Part shown: one piece after another, positions 42,706 through 51,285 of the stretch
How positions within the stretch are numbered: position 1 is the first letter of the stretch
Layout: every line of letters starts with the position of its first letter
Source: a bacterium
Lineage (GTDB): Bacteria > Zhuqueibacterota > Zhuqueibacteria > Residuimicrobiales > Oceaniaggregativiventaceae
NCBI GenBank assembly: GCA_029565675.1
Contig: JAKQNP010000009.1
Coordinates: forward strand, 45,967 to 109,966
Direction: 5' to 3'
DNA: 64,000 bases
Program-made: the position numbers and the translations under genes
The notes under the pieces: generated by a model
What the model was told of the DNA's origin: nothing
The model's input: the letters and a program-made list of their open reading frames with translations, nothing else
Databases searched by the model: none

Positions 42706-43965
42706 ATGAAGAAATCACTGCTGATTGCTCTGTTTCTGATCATCCTGGTACTGGGCGGTTGCCGCCCAAAAACAGATATCTCCTCGCAGTTTAGCGATAA
42801 AATGACCATCCAGGTGGTCAATCCCACTGACCTCATTCGCCGGGATGAGGTGGTCGAGCTGCCGGTGCACCGCCTGGTCAGCCGATTGCCCGGGTTCAAC
42901 TCCCGGGCGTTTCTGGTCCTCGACAACGACCGCGAACTGGCCAGCCAGGCAATCGACCGCGACAATGACGGCCAGGCCGAACAGATCCTTGTGGTGCTCG
43001 ACCTGTTGCCTCATCAGAGCCGTACCCTGGAGATCCTGACTGCACCCGGTGATCAGGCGATTCCCCGGTCCTATCCCAAACGCACCCAGGCTACCCTGGC
43101 GATCAAGACCGGGGGGCAGTTCAGCGGCGAGGTCTATCAGGGCGGCACCTTTTCCGACATCCGCTTTCTGCGGGTGCCGGATCACGTGACCGACCATTCG
43201 GAATATATCCGCTTCGAAGGGCCGGGCTGGGAATCGGATCGTGTCGGCTACCGGTTTTACCTGGACTGGCGCAATGCGATCGATGTTTTTGGCAAAAAGA
43301 AACCGGAACTCGTCCTGCACAAGGTCGGACTGGATGGCTATGAATCGTATCACCACCTGTCCGATTGGGGCATGGATGTGCTCAAAGTCGGCGAATCGCT
43401 CGGACTGGGGTCGATCGCCATGTGGCACGACGGCCGGGCGGAGCGGGTGGCAGATACCGACAGCGTGACCTGCGAAATCGTTTACAGCGGCGATATCGAG
43501 TCGTTGATCCGCACGACCTATTTCGGCTGGAAAGTCGGCGACGGTTCCTACCGGCTCACCTCCGAATTGTCGATCCGCGCCGGCAGCCGGCTGACCCGAC
43601 ACGATCTGCAGGTTCAGGGAGATCCGCCAAATCTGTGCACAGGCATCGTCAAGCTTGCCGATGGGGAATGGATGGCCGATGATGTGCAGGAAGTCTGGTC
43701 GACCATCGCCACCTATGGCAAGCAAAGCCTTGCCGAAGACGATCTCGGGCTGGCCGTGATCTTTCGCCGCAGCGATCTGATCCGTCTGGATGCCGATGCG
43801 CACAGCCACGTGGCGATCCTGCAACCGCAACAGGGCACTTTGACCACTTATTTTCTGGCCGCCTGGGTACAGGAAGCGGACGGCATCACCAACAAAGAAG
43901 CGTTTTTGGCAAGTCTGCACGAGACAACCGAACGGCTGAGCAAACCGGTGCGCGTCGATTACTGA
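42706..43965 (+). CDS. DUF4861 family lipoprotein of the pectin locus
   Basis: A 419-residue protein from ATG 42706 behind GGAGG, with a lipobox LVLGGC. The body matches what I know of DUF4861: VVNPTDLIRRDEVVELPVHR at the N-terminus, then EYIRFEGPGWESDRVGYRFY and SYHHLSDWGMDVLKVGESLG. Members occur beside pectin lyases and GH105 enzymes in FCB and planctomycete genomes, but no activity is known to me. The fold looks like a beta-sandwich with galactose-mutarotase character. It probably binds or trims pectin fragments in the periplasm. Confidence 0.75.
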   Translation: MKKSLLIALFLIILVLGGCRPKTDISSQFSDKMTIQVVNPTDLIRRDEVVELPVHRLVSRLPGFNSRAFLVLDNDRELASQAIDRDNDGQAEQILVVLDLLPHQSRTLEILTAPGDQAIPRSYPKRTQATLAIKTGGQFSGEVYQGGTFSDIRFLRVPDHVTDHSEYIRFEGPGWESDRVGYRFYLDWRNAIDVFGKKKPELVLHKVGLDGYESYHHLSDWGMDVLKVGESLGLGSIAMWHDGRAERVADTDSVTCEIVYSGDIESLIRTTYFGWKVGDGSYRLTSELSIRAGSRLTRHDLQVQGDPPNLCTGIVKLADGEWMADDVQEVWSTIATYGKQSLAEDDLGLAVIFRRSDLIRLDADAHSHVAILQPQQGTLTTYFLAAWVQEADGITNKEAFLASLHETTERLSKPVRVDY

Positions 43966-44100
43966 TTCGCTGCAGCTCTTCGTTGACTGCGAAAAGGAGC
44001 AGTGGACAACAACGGTCGAGTTCGTCGATTTCTTGGGTGTCCCGCCGGGGGACGGGATACCGCACTTGCGAACTCGAATCCGGAAAGGAAAAGTTTGACA

Positions 44101-44931
44101 ATGCAAACCAGAATCGCTGCGGACCCGGTGCGTTTTGCGCGCATGACCAGCGCGGAAATCCGCGCTTCTTTCCTGGTCGACGATCTGTTTCAGGCAGGAC
44201 AATTGGGCCTGCTCTATTCGGAAGTCGACCGCTGTATCATCGGTTCGGCTGTTCCCCTGGCTGATCCGCTCTCCTTGACCGCGCCGCCGGAGATCGTGTC
44301 GCAGGCTTTTTGCGACCGCCGTGAACTCGGCGTGCTCAATGTCGGGGCAGCGGGGAGCATTTGCGTCGACGAGTCGACCTGTACGATGGAACACCTGGAT
44401 GGCTTGTATGTCGGACAAGGGGCTAAAACGATCGATTTTTTCAGCGCTTCTTCAGACAACCCGGCTGCCTTTTATCTGCTGAGTTTTCCGGCGCACCACA
44501 GTTACCCGACCCGGCACATTCGGCGCGCCGATGCCGAGGCGGTCAAACTGGGCAGCACAGAAGCCGCCAACAAACGCACCATCTATAAATTGATCCGCCC
44601 CGGCGGGGTCCAGAGTTGTCAGCTGGTCATGGGATTCACCGTGGTCGATTCGGGATCGGTCTGGAACACCATGCCCCCGCATACGCATGACCGGCGCATG
44701 GAGGTTTACCTCTATTTCGATATGGCGAAAGAGGCGCGCGTGTTTCATCTGATGGGCCAGGCTCAGGAAACCCGGCATATCGTCGTGGCCGATCGTCAGG
44801 CGGTGATCTCTCCGAGCTGGTCGATCCATGCCGGCGCCGGCACCGGTGCCTATACCTTCTGCTGGGGCATGGGAGGGGAGAATCAGGTTTTCGACGACAT
44901 GGATGCTCTGGAACTGGCAGAGATCCGTTAG
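44101..44931 (+). CDS. kduI: 5-dehydro-4-deoxy-D-glucuronate isomerase
   Basis: A 276-residue protein of the usual KduI length. The cupin zinc site is visible in MPPHTHDRRMEVYLYFD (two His and Glu) and SPSWSIHAGAGTGAYTFCWG (third His), with family motifs LGVLNVGAAGSICVD and DGLYVGQGAK. It isomerises 5-keto-4-deoxyuronate, the product of GH105/lyase action, to 2,5-diketo-3-deoxygluconate. KduD, which reduces that product, is encoded 47 bp downstream. ATG 44101 lies behind a GGAAAAG. Confidence 0.97.
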   Translation: MQTRIAADPVRFARMTSAEIRASFLVDDLFQAGQLGLLYSEVDRCIIGSAVPLADPLSLTAPPEIVSQAFCDRRELGVLNVGAAGSICVDESTCTMEHLDGLYVGQGAKTIDFFSASSDNPAAFYLLSFPAHHSYPTRHIRRADAEAVKLGSTEAANKRTIYKLIRPGGVQSCQLVMGFTVVDSGSVWNTMPPHTHDRRMEVYLYFDMAKEARVFHLMGQAQETRHIVVADRQAVISPSWSIHAGAGTGAYTFCWGMGGENQVFDDMDALELAEIR

Positions 44932-44978
44932 TCAGAAACAACAAACGATGCCGACTGATCAAGGGCAGGGAGAATGAG

Positions 44979-45740
44979 ATGATTCTCGATCGATTCAGGC
45001 TGGACGACAGGGTGGCAGTGGTCACCGGAGCGGGGCGGGGTCTGGGGCAGGGGATCGCTGTGGGGCTTGCCGAAGCGGGCGCCGACCTGGTGGCGGTGGA
45101 TATCATCGAGTTGCAGGAAACCAGACGGCAGATTGAAAGTCAGGGCAGGCGCTGCACAGCGGTCGTCGCCGATCTGGGAAAAGAATCCAGCGTGCAGCAG
45201 ATCATCGATGCGGCTCTGGCGGCGTTCGGCCGTATCGATATTCTGGTCAACAATGCCGGCATTATCCGGCGCGCGCCGTTTCTGGAGTTTTCCCTGCGGG
45301 ATTGGGATGAGGTGATGGATATCAACATCCGCGCCGTGTTTCTGCTCAGTCAGGCGGCCGCGCGGGTGATGGCCGGGGCGGGGCACGGCGGCAAGATCAT
45401 CAACATCGCCTCCATGCTCTCTTTTCAGGGCGGCGTGCGGGTGCCGTCGTACACGGCTTCCAAGAGCGCGGTGATGGGGTTGACGAAGTTGATGGCCAAT
45501 GAGCTGGCGCCGTTGGGGATCCAGGTCAATGCCATTGCGCCGGGATACATGGCGACCGACAACACGGCGCCGCTGCGCCGGGATGCGGTGCGCAGCAAGG
45601 AGATCCTGGGCCGCATTCCGGCGGGCCGCTGGGGTGAGCCGGCTGATTTGCAGGGCGCGGCGGTCTTTCTGGCCTCTGCGGCGGCGGATTATGTGCAGGG
45701 CGCGACGCTGGCGGTGGATGGGGGGTGGTTGGCGCGCTAG
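44979..45740 (+). CDS. kduD: 2-deoxy-D-gluconate 3-dehydrogenase / diketodeoxygluconate reductase
   Basis: A 253-residue classical SDR from ATG 44979 behind CAGGGAGA. Cofactor motif TGAGRGLGQG, NNAGII, catalytic S and SYTASK, and the closing VDGGWLAR are all present, as in KduD. It reduces 2,5-diketo-3-deoxygluconate to KDG. Together with KduI it completes the unsaturated uronate branch. A KDG kinase and aldolase are not in this window. Confidence 0.92.
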   Translation: MILDRFRLDDRVAVVTGAGRGLGQGIAVGLAEAGADLVAVDIIELQETRRQIESQGRRCTAVVADLGKESSVQQIIDAALAAFGRIDILVNNAGIIRRAPFLEFSLRDWDEVMDINIRAVFLLSQAAARVMAGAGHGGKIINIASMLSFQGGVRVPSYTASKSAVMGLTKLMANELAPLGIQVNAIAPGYMATDNTAPLRRDAVRSKEILGRIPAGRWGEPADLQGAAVFLASAAADYVQGATLAVDGGWLAR

Positions 45741-45758
45741 TCAGGCGAAAAAATCCGC

Positions 45759-45787
45759 TTGACAAAGAGGCAAAAGTTGGTTAGGTT
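45759..45787 (+). promoter_or_regulatory. promoter of the LacI regulator/uronate operon
   Basis: TTGACA and TAGGTT with a 17-bp spacer, about 30-60 bp before the regulator start, beginning 18 bp after the kduD stop. Confidence 0.6.
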
Positions 45788-45818
45788 ACCTTAAACGGTG
45801 ACTTTATCGGTTAAGGTT
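45782..45818 (+). promoter_or_regulatory. putative LacI-family operator region
   Basis: Overlaps the -10: a perfect 9-bp palindrome AGGTTACCT and an inverted repeat CCTTAA...TTAAGG with centres between them. The position over the start of transcription suggests autorepression. Confidence 0.4.
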
Positions 45819-46844
45819 ATGGATCGACCTCGACACATCACCCTCGAAGATATCGCCCGGCAACTCGGCCTCTCCAAAGTGGCCGTCTCCAAAGCCTTGC
45901 GCGATCACCCGGATATCAGCGCCGCCACCAAAGCCCGCATCCGCCAGGTCGCCGCTGAACTCGGCTATACCCCCAACTTTATCGCCCGCAATCTCTCATC
46001 GCGGCGGTCGCAGACCATCGGTTTGCTGGTGCCCAAAATCGCCCACTCTTTTTTTGCCGACGCCATCGAAGCGATCTATGAACGCGCCTTTGCCAACCGC
46101 TACGAAATCGTCATGATGGTGTCGCAGGAAAACGCGGCCAACGAAACCGTCCATCTGCAGACCCTGCTGTCGATGCATGTCGACGGCCTGCTGGTTTCGG
46201 TCAGCCAGGAGACCCGTTCGACTGCAATCTTTGAAACGGTGCGCAAGCGCGGTGTGCCGCTGGTTTTTTTTGACCGCGTGTTGGACGGCCTCGGTTTCAG
46301 CCGGGTCATTTCGGACGATATCACCGGCGCGCAAACCGCCACCCGCCATCTCCTGCAACAGGGGTACGACCGCATCGCCCATATCGGCGGCTACAGCTGG
46401 ACCTCCATCGGCCGCGACCGCTTCGCCGGCTATTGCCAGGCATTGCTCGATGCCGGCAAAACCTGCGACGAGCGCCTGGTCATTCGCGGCGGCTTTGGCG
46501 AAGCAGACGGCGCCGCCGGATTGCGCAGCTTGTTGCAGCACGACCAACCGCCGCAGGCGATTTTCGCCGTGACTTACCCGGTGGCGCTGGGGGTCTTGCA
46601 GGCCGCTGTTGAGCACGGTTTGCGGGTGCCGCAAGATCTGGACCTGATCGCCTTTGGCGGCAGTTCCTACAACCGCTTTGTGTCGCCTTCGTTGACCACT
46701 ATCGATCAGCCGGCGCGCGAAATCGGCAGCCGCGCCGCCGAACTGTTGTTGCAGGAAATTCTCGATCCGGAAATCCCGCGCGACCGCTGTGTCGTCGTCC
46801 CGACCTCTCTGGTCGTGCGCGATACCGGCAAAAGAACACTCTAA
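45819..46844 (+). CDS. LacI-family transcriptional regulator
   Basis: A 341-residue regulator from ATG 45819 (a GTG seven codons upstream is possible). The DNA-binding helix-turn-helix and hinge are clear: ITLEDIARQLGLSKVAVSKA then PNFIARNLSSRRSQTIGLLV. The sugar-binding domain follows (MHVDGLLVSVSQETRS, VFFDRVLDGLGFSRVISDD, LDLIAFGGSSYNRFVSPSLT). Placed between kdu genes and uxaC with its own promoter, it probably senses a uronate or KDG and represses the uxa/dct part of the locus. Confidence 0.92.
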   Translation: MDRPRHITLEDIARQLGLSKVAVSKALRDHPDISAATKARIRQVAAELGYTPNFIARNLSSRRSQTIGLLVPKIAHSFFADAIEAIYERAFANRYEIVMMVSQENAANETVHLQTLLSMHVDGLLVSVSQETRSTAIFETVRKRGVPLVFFDRVLDGLGFSRVISDDITGAQTATRHLLQQGYDRIAHIGGYSWTSIGRDRFAGYCQALLDAGKTCDERLVIRGGFGEADGAAGLRSLLQHDQPPQAIFAVTYPVALGVLQAAVEHGLRVPQDLDLIAFGGSSYNRFVSPSLTTIDQPAREIGSRAAELLLQEILDPEIPRDRCVVVPTSLVVRDTGKRTL

Positions 46845-46857
46845 ACAGGGATAAAAG

Positions 46858-48270
46858 ATGGCTCAATGGCAACTCGATGAAATGCGCTTTTTCGATCCCG
46901 ATCCGGGTGTACGACGGCTTGCCTATGAACTCTATCGCCAGGTGCGCGATCTGCCGATCGTCAGCCCGCACGGCCATGTGGATCCGGCTCTGCTGGCAGA
47001 CGATTCCGCTTTTCCCGATCCGACCGAATTGATCCTCATTCCCGATCATTACCTCTTTCGCATGCTCTATTCCCAGGGCATTCCTCTCGAGGCGCTGGGA
47101 ATTCCGACGCGCGACGGCACGGCTGTTGAACGCGACCACCGCCGCATCTGGCGGATTTTTTGCGAGAATTTTCACCTGTTCAGCGGCACGCCGTCCGCCG
47201 CCTGGCTGGCCTACGAATTTGTCGAGGTGTTCGGCCTGCCGGAAAAACCGCACAGAGACAACGCCGACGCCTTGTACGATGCCTTGCAGGCCAAACTCGC
47301 CCTGCCCGAATTCCGGCCGCGGGCGCTCTTTGAGCGTTTCCGCATCGAAGTGTTGTGCACCACCCACGCCGCCTCCGATCCTCTTGAACAACACCAAAAG
47401 CTGCGCGCCTCGGGCTGGAAAGGCCGGGTCATTCCCTGTCTGCGGCCGGACGCTGCCTTTCAACTCGATGCACCCGGCTGGCGAGCTGAAATCGAGGCTC
47501 TGGCCGGTGCCGCAAACATCGATATCACCTCTTATGATGCGTTCATCGCGGCGCTGCAAAACCGGCGCGACTTTTTCCGCTCTTTCGGTGCCACTTCCAC
47601 CGACCAGGGTGTCGTGTCGCCCTGTACGCATCGGCTGAGCCGGCCGGAATGCGAGGCGATCTTTCAGCGCGCCCTGCACGCAAAGGCCGATCAACGCGAT
47701 GCCGATGCCTTTATCGCCCACATGCTCATGGAGATGGCGCGCATGAGCATCGACGATGGTCTGGTGATGCAGATCCATCCCGGTTCGCTGCGCAACCACA
47801 ACCGCGAGATCTTCGACCGCTTCGGTCCGGACAAAGGCTGCGATATCCCGTTGCGCACCGAGTATACCCGCAATCTGCAGGAACTGCTCAACGCCTGTGG
47901 CAACGATCCGCGCCTGACGCTGATCGTCTTTACCCTAGACGAGAGCACCTACAGCCGCGAACTCGCGCCCTTGGCCGGCCACTATCCGGCCATGAAACTC
48001 GGTCCGGCCTGGTGGTTTCACGACAGCATCGAGGGCATGCGCCGGTTTCGCCAACAGGTCTGCGAAACCGCCGGCTTTTACAACACCGTCGGGTTCAATG
48101 ACGATACGCGCGCCTTTCCGTCGATTCCGGCGCGCCATGACCTGGCCCGGCGGATCGATGCGGATTTTCTCGCCGCCAAAGTCAGCCGCAACATCATCGA
48201 TTTCACAGAGGCGCAGACCATCATCCACGCGTTGACCGTCGATCTGGTCCGGAAAGCTTATAAACTGTAG
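46858..48270 (+). CDS. uxaC: glucuronate/galacturonate isomerase
   Basis: A 470-residue protein of normal UxaC length. Family motifs are LPIVSPHGHVDP (metal-binding HxH), LFRMLYSQG, WRIFCENFHLFSGTPSAAWL, MQIHPGSLRNHN, LGPAWWFHDSIEGMRRFR and the closing TVDLVRKAY. It converts glucuronate to fructuronate and galacturonate to tagaturonate. It follows the regulator by 13 bp and precedes the TRAP transporter, forming one transcript with them. Confidence 0.97.
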   Translation: MAQWQLDEMRFFDPDPGVRRLAYELYRQVRDLPIVSPHGHVDPALLADDSAFPDPTELILIPDHYLFRMLYSQGIPLEALGIPTRDGTAVERDHRRIWRIFCENFHLFSGTPSAAWLAYEFVEVFGLPEKPHRDNADALYDALQAKLALPEFRPRALFERFRIEVLCTTHAASDPLEQHQKLRASGWKGRVIPCLRPDAAFQLDAPGWRAEIEALAGAANIDITSYDAFIAALQNRRDFFRSFGATSTDQGVVSPCTHRLSRPECEAIFQRALHAKADQRDADAFIAHMLMEMARMSIDDGLVMQIHPGSLRNHNREIFDRFGPDKGCDIPLRTEYTRNLQELLNACGNDPRLTLIVFTLDESTYSRELAPLAGHYPAMKLGPAWWFHDSIEGMRRFRQQVCETAGFYNTVGFNDDTRAFPSIPARHDLARRIDADFLAAKVSRNIIDFTEAQTIIHALTVDLVRKAYKL

Positions 48271-48283
48271 GCGGACAAAGCCC

Positions 48284-49255
48284 ATAAGAAAACGACTGTT
48301 TGTACTGGTTCTGCCGGCTCTGCTTCTCCTCGGCAACTGCGCCGAAGGCGATCGAACCCGGGTGCTCAAGCTGGCGCATGAACTCGACACCTCGCACCCG
48401 GTGCACAAAGGCATGGTCTTTATGGCCGAGAAGTTGGCCGCCATTTCCCAGGGCCGCATGCGCGTCGATATCTACCCCGGCGGCCAGCTGGGCGGCGAGC
48501 GCGAGCTGATCGAATTGCTGCAGATCGGCAGCCTGGCCATGACCAAAGTCTCGACCGCGCCGATGGAGTCGTTTGTACCTGAGATGGTGATTTTCGGCAT
48601 CCCCTATGTCTTTCGCGACGACGACCACCGCTGGCGCGTGCTCAACAGCGCCGTGGGCCAGCGCTTGCTGCTCGCCGGCGAAACCGTCTTTCTCCGCGGC
48701 CTCTGTTTCTACGATGCCGGCAGCCGCAGTTTCTACGTCAAGGATAAACCCATCGAAACGCCGGCCGATCTAGGCGGTTTAAAGATCCGGGTGATGAAAA
48801 GCATCACCTCGGTCAAAATGATACAGGCCCTGGGCGGTTCTTCCACCCCGATCCCGTGGGCCGAACTCTATACCGCTCTGCAGCAGGGCGTGGTGGACGG
48901 CGCCGAAAACAATCCGCCCAGCTTTCACCTCTCCCGCCACTATGAGGTCTGCCGCTACTACAGTCTCGACGAACACACTTCGATACCGGATATTCTGTTG
49001 ATCTCCACCACGGTGTGGAACAGCCTGACCCCACAGGAACAGCGCTGGCTGCAACAGGCGGTGGATGAATCGGTCGTCCATCAGCGCCGGCTCTGGACAG
49101 AAGCCTGTGAGGAAGCGCTGCGAACCGTGCAGGAAGCCGGCGTGGTGGTCACCCGACCGGACAAAGAGCCGTTCCGCCAGGCGGTGCAGCCGATGCACGA
49201 ATCGTATCGCGGCACGCCGATCTATGACCTGATTCAGGAGATCGCTGCTCTGTAA
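48284..49255 (+). CDS. dctP: TRAP transporter solute-binding protein (DctP)
   Basis: About 323 residues. The frame has no ATG, GTG or TTG before residue 27; the best start by position is ATA 48284, 9 nt after AGGCGG and directly before a good lipoprotein signal (RKRLFVLVLPALLLLGNC). A GTG at 48362 would remove that signal. DctP features: LAHELDTSHPVHKGMVFMAE, DIYPGGQLGGERELIELLQI, GLKIRVMKS, PIPWAELYTALQQGVVDGAE with the carboxylate-binding context. It captures a uronate or uronate oligomer in the periplasm and hands it to DctQM encoded next. Confidence 0.88.
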   Translation: MRKRLFVLVLPALLLLGNCAEGDRTRVLKLAHELDTSHPVHKGMVFMAEKLAAISQGRMRVDIYPGGQLGGERELIELLQIGSLAMTKVSTAPMESFVPEMVIFGIPYVFRDDDHRWRVLNSAVGQRLLLAGETVFLRGLCFYDAGSRSFYVKDKPIETPADLGGLKIRVMKSITSVKMIQALGGSSTPIPWAELYTALQQGVVDGAENNPPSFHLSRHYEVCRYYSLDEHTSIPDILLISTTVWNSLTPQEQRWLQQAVDESVVHQRRLWTEACEEALRTVQEAGVVVTRPDKEPFRQAVQPMHESYRGTPIYDLIQEIAAL

Positions 49256-49287
49256 CATCGCTGTTTGCTGGAAAACGAGGAGTTGCC

Positions 49288-49803
49288 ATGACCAAATTTA
49301 TCAAGAGCCTGACCGCTGTGCTCGGCGCTTTTCTGACGGTGCTGATGGCCGTCATCGTCATCGATGTGGTCTGGCAGGTGGTTACGCGCTTTGTGCTCAA
49401 GAATCCCAGTTCCTACACCGAAGAGCTGGCCGGCTTTCTGCTCATCTGGATCGGATTGCTGGGGGCCAGCTATGCGCTCTATACGCGCGCTCACCCGGGC
49501 ATCGATCTGCTCACCGGCCGCCTGCGCGGCCGGCAAAAGAAAGCGGCAGAGTTGGGTACCTGGGCACTGGTCTTTCTGTTCGCCCTCTTTATCCTGCTGA
49601 TCGGCGGCATCCGCCTGGTCAGGCTGACCTACACTCTGAAACAGATCTCGCCGGCGATCGGCATGCCCATGGCCTGGGTTTATGCGGTGCTGCCGTTGAG
49701 CGGGGTGCTGATGATGATCTATTCCGGCTATTTTATCGCGCTGGCGCTGCGCGGCAAATCCGCGGCGCCGGCTCATGCCGATTCGACCTGCGAGGAAGGA
49801 TGA
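49288..49803 (+). CDS. dctQ: TRAP transporter small permease (DctQ)
   Basis: A 171-residue protein with four membrane segments, starting at ATG 49288 behind ACGAGGAG. The family stretch VVWQVVTRFVLKNPSSYTEE followed by LAGFLLIWIGLLGASYALY is typical of DctQ. It forms the small membrane subunit of the uronate TRAP transporter. Its stop and the start of dctM are 3 bp apart. Confidence 0.93.
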   Translation: MTKFIKSLTAVLGAFLTVLMAVIVIDVVWQVVTRFVLKNPSSYTEELAGFLLIWIGLLGASYALYTRAHPGIDLLTGRLRGRQKKAAELGTWALVFLFALFILLIGGIRLVRLTYTLKQISPAIGMPMAWVYAVLPLSGVLMMIYSGYFIALALRGKSAAPAHADSTCEEG

Positions 49804-49806
49804 GCT

Positions 49807-51102
49807 ATGGAACTCTCGATTCTGGTCCTGGTCGCCAGTTTTGTCCTGCTGTTGGCGCTCAATGTGCCGATCGCCATCGGCATCGGTCTGGCCACGGTGC
49901 TGACCATGTTGTTCACCATCGCCCCGGGGCCGGCCGTTACCACCGTGGCTCAGCAGATGGCCTCGGGCATCGACAGTTTTGCCCTGCTGGCGATCCCGTT
50001 CTTTGTGCTGTCCGGCATCCTGATGGGGCAGGGGGGCATTGCGCGGCGGTTGATCGATTTCGCCAAGGTGCTGGTGGGCATGCTGCCCGGCGGCCTGGCC
50101 TTTGTCAATATTCTCGCCTGCATGCTCTTCGGCGCCATTTCCGGTTCGTCGATGGCGGCCGTTTCCGGCGTGGGCGGATTCATGATTCCGATCATGAACC
50201 AGGAAGGCTATGACAAGAATTTTAACGCCGCCATCACGGTGACCGCCGCCACCACCGGTTTGCTCATCCCGCCGAGCAATATCCTGATCATCTATTCGCT
50301 GGCCAGCGGCGGGGTGTCGGTCGCCGCGTTGTTCATCGCCGGCTATCTGCCAGGCATTCTCGTCGGCCTGGCCCTGATGCTGGTGGCCGGCATCATCAGC
50401 CTGCGGCGCAAATATCCGGTGGGCGAACGCTCCAGCCTGCGCCAGGCTATAAAAACCACTGTCGACGCCGTCCCCAGCCTGCTGCTGATCGTCATCGTCA
50501 TCGGCGGCATCATCGCCGGCTATTTCACCGCCACCGAAGCGAGCGCCGTCGCGGTGGTCTATTCGCTGATCCTCTCGGTCGCGGTCTACCGCCAGGTCAA
50601 GGTGCGCGAATTGCCCGCCATTCTGCTCAAAACCGTCGAGACCACCGCGATCGTCATGCTGTTGATCGGCACCTCCAAAGCGATGTCATGGATCCTCTCG
50701 TATGAAAACATCCCGCAGTCGCTGAGTGTGGCGCTGGTCTCGCTTACCGACAACAAGATCGTGTTGCTGTTGATCATCAATTTGTTGCTGCTGGCGGTGG
50801 GCACGGTCATGGACATGACTCCGGCGGTCTTGATCTTTACGCCGATTTTTTTGCCGGTGGTGGTCAACCTGGGCATGGATCCGCTCCATTTCGGCATTAT
50901 GATGGTGGCCAACCTGTGCATTGGTTTGTGCACCCCGCCGGTGGGCAGTGTGCTGTTCGTCGGCTGCAGCATCGCGCAGACCACGATCGGCCGGCTGATC
51001 AAACCGCTGCTGCCGTTCTATGTGGCGATGTTCATCGCCCTGCTGCTGATCACCTATGTGCCGCAGATCAGCATGTGGCTGCCAAAAGTATTGGGATACT
51101 GA
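49807..51102 (+). CDS. dctM: TRAP transporter large permease (DctM)
   Basis: A 431-residue protein with about twelve membrane segments. Signature parts are NVPIAIGIGLATVL, PFFVLSGILMGQGGIARRLI, GAISGSSMAAVSGVGGFMIP and TPPVGSVLFVGCSIAQTTIG. It is the sodium-dependent transport channel of the TRAP system. The sequence CTGAAGAGCATTTCG that contains its stop codon is also the left end of a repeat element found again after the SDR gene. Confidence 0.95.
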   Translation: MELSILVLVASFVLLLALNVPIAIGIGLATVLTMLFTIAPGPAVTTVAQQMASGIDSFALLAIPFFVLSGILMGQGGIARRLIDFAKVLVGMLPGGLAFVNILACMLFGAISGSSMAAVSGVGGFMIPIMNQEGYDKNFNAAITVTAATTGLLIPPSNILIIYSLASGGVSVAALFIAGYLPGILVGLALMLVAGIISLRRKYPVGERSSLRQAIKTTVDAVPSLLLIVIVIGGIIAGYFTATEASAVAVVYSLILSVAVYRQVKVRELPAILLKTVETTAIVMLLIGTSKAMSWILSYENIPQSLSVALVSLTDNKIVLLLIINLLLLAVGTVMDMTPAVLIFTPIFLPVVVNLGMDPLHFGIMMVANLCIGLCTPPVGSVLFVGCSIAQTTIGRLIKPLLPFYVAMFIALLLITYVPQISMWLPKVLGY

Positions 51103-51253
51103 AGAGCATTTCGAATATCGAATTTTGGATTTCGAATTTAAAAGAACGATAGAGCATTTCGGAAGAGCATTTCGAATTGCGGATTTCGTATTTCGAAATT
51201 CGAAATCAGAAATGTACTCCGACATTCGAAATCAGAAATTCGAAATGTTTTCA
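51099..51253. repeat. gene-less NATTTCG repeat element (solo copy)
   Basis: About 155 bp of degenerate 7-bp units. The first half reads (N)ATTTCG and the second half CGAAAT(N), switching near 51185-51195, so the element is a fuzzy inverted repeat. Its ends, CTGAAGAGCATTTCG (51099-51113) and TTCGAAATGTTTTCA (51239-51253), are identical to those of the larger element at 53702-54607. Confidence 0.75.
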
Positions 51254-51285
51254 ATATTGTGTCAAGTTTGAACGAGGACGAATTC

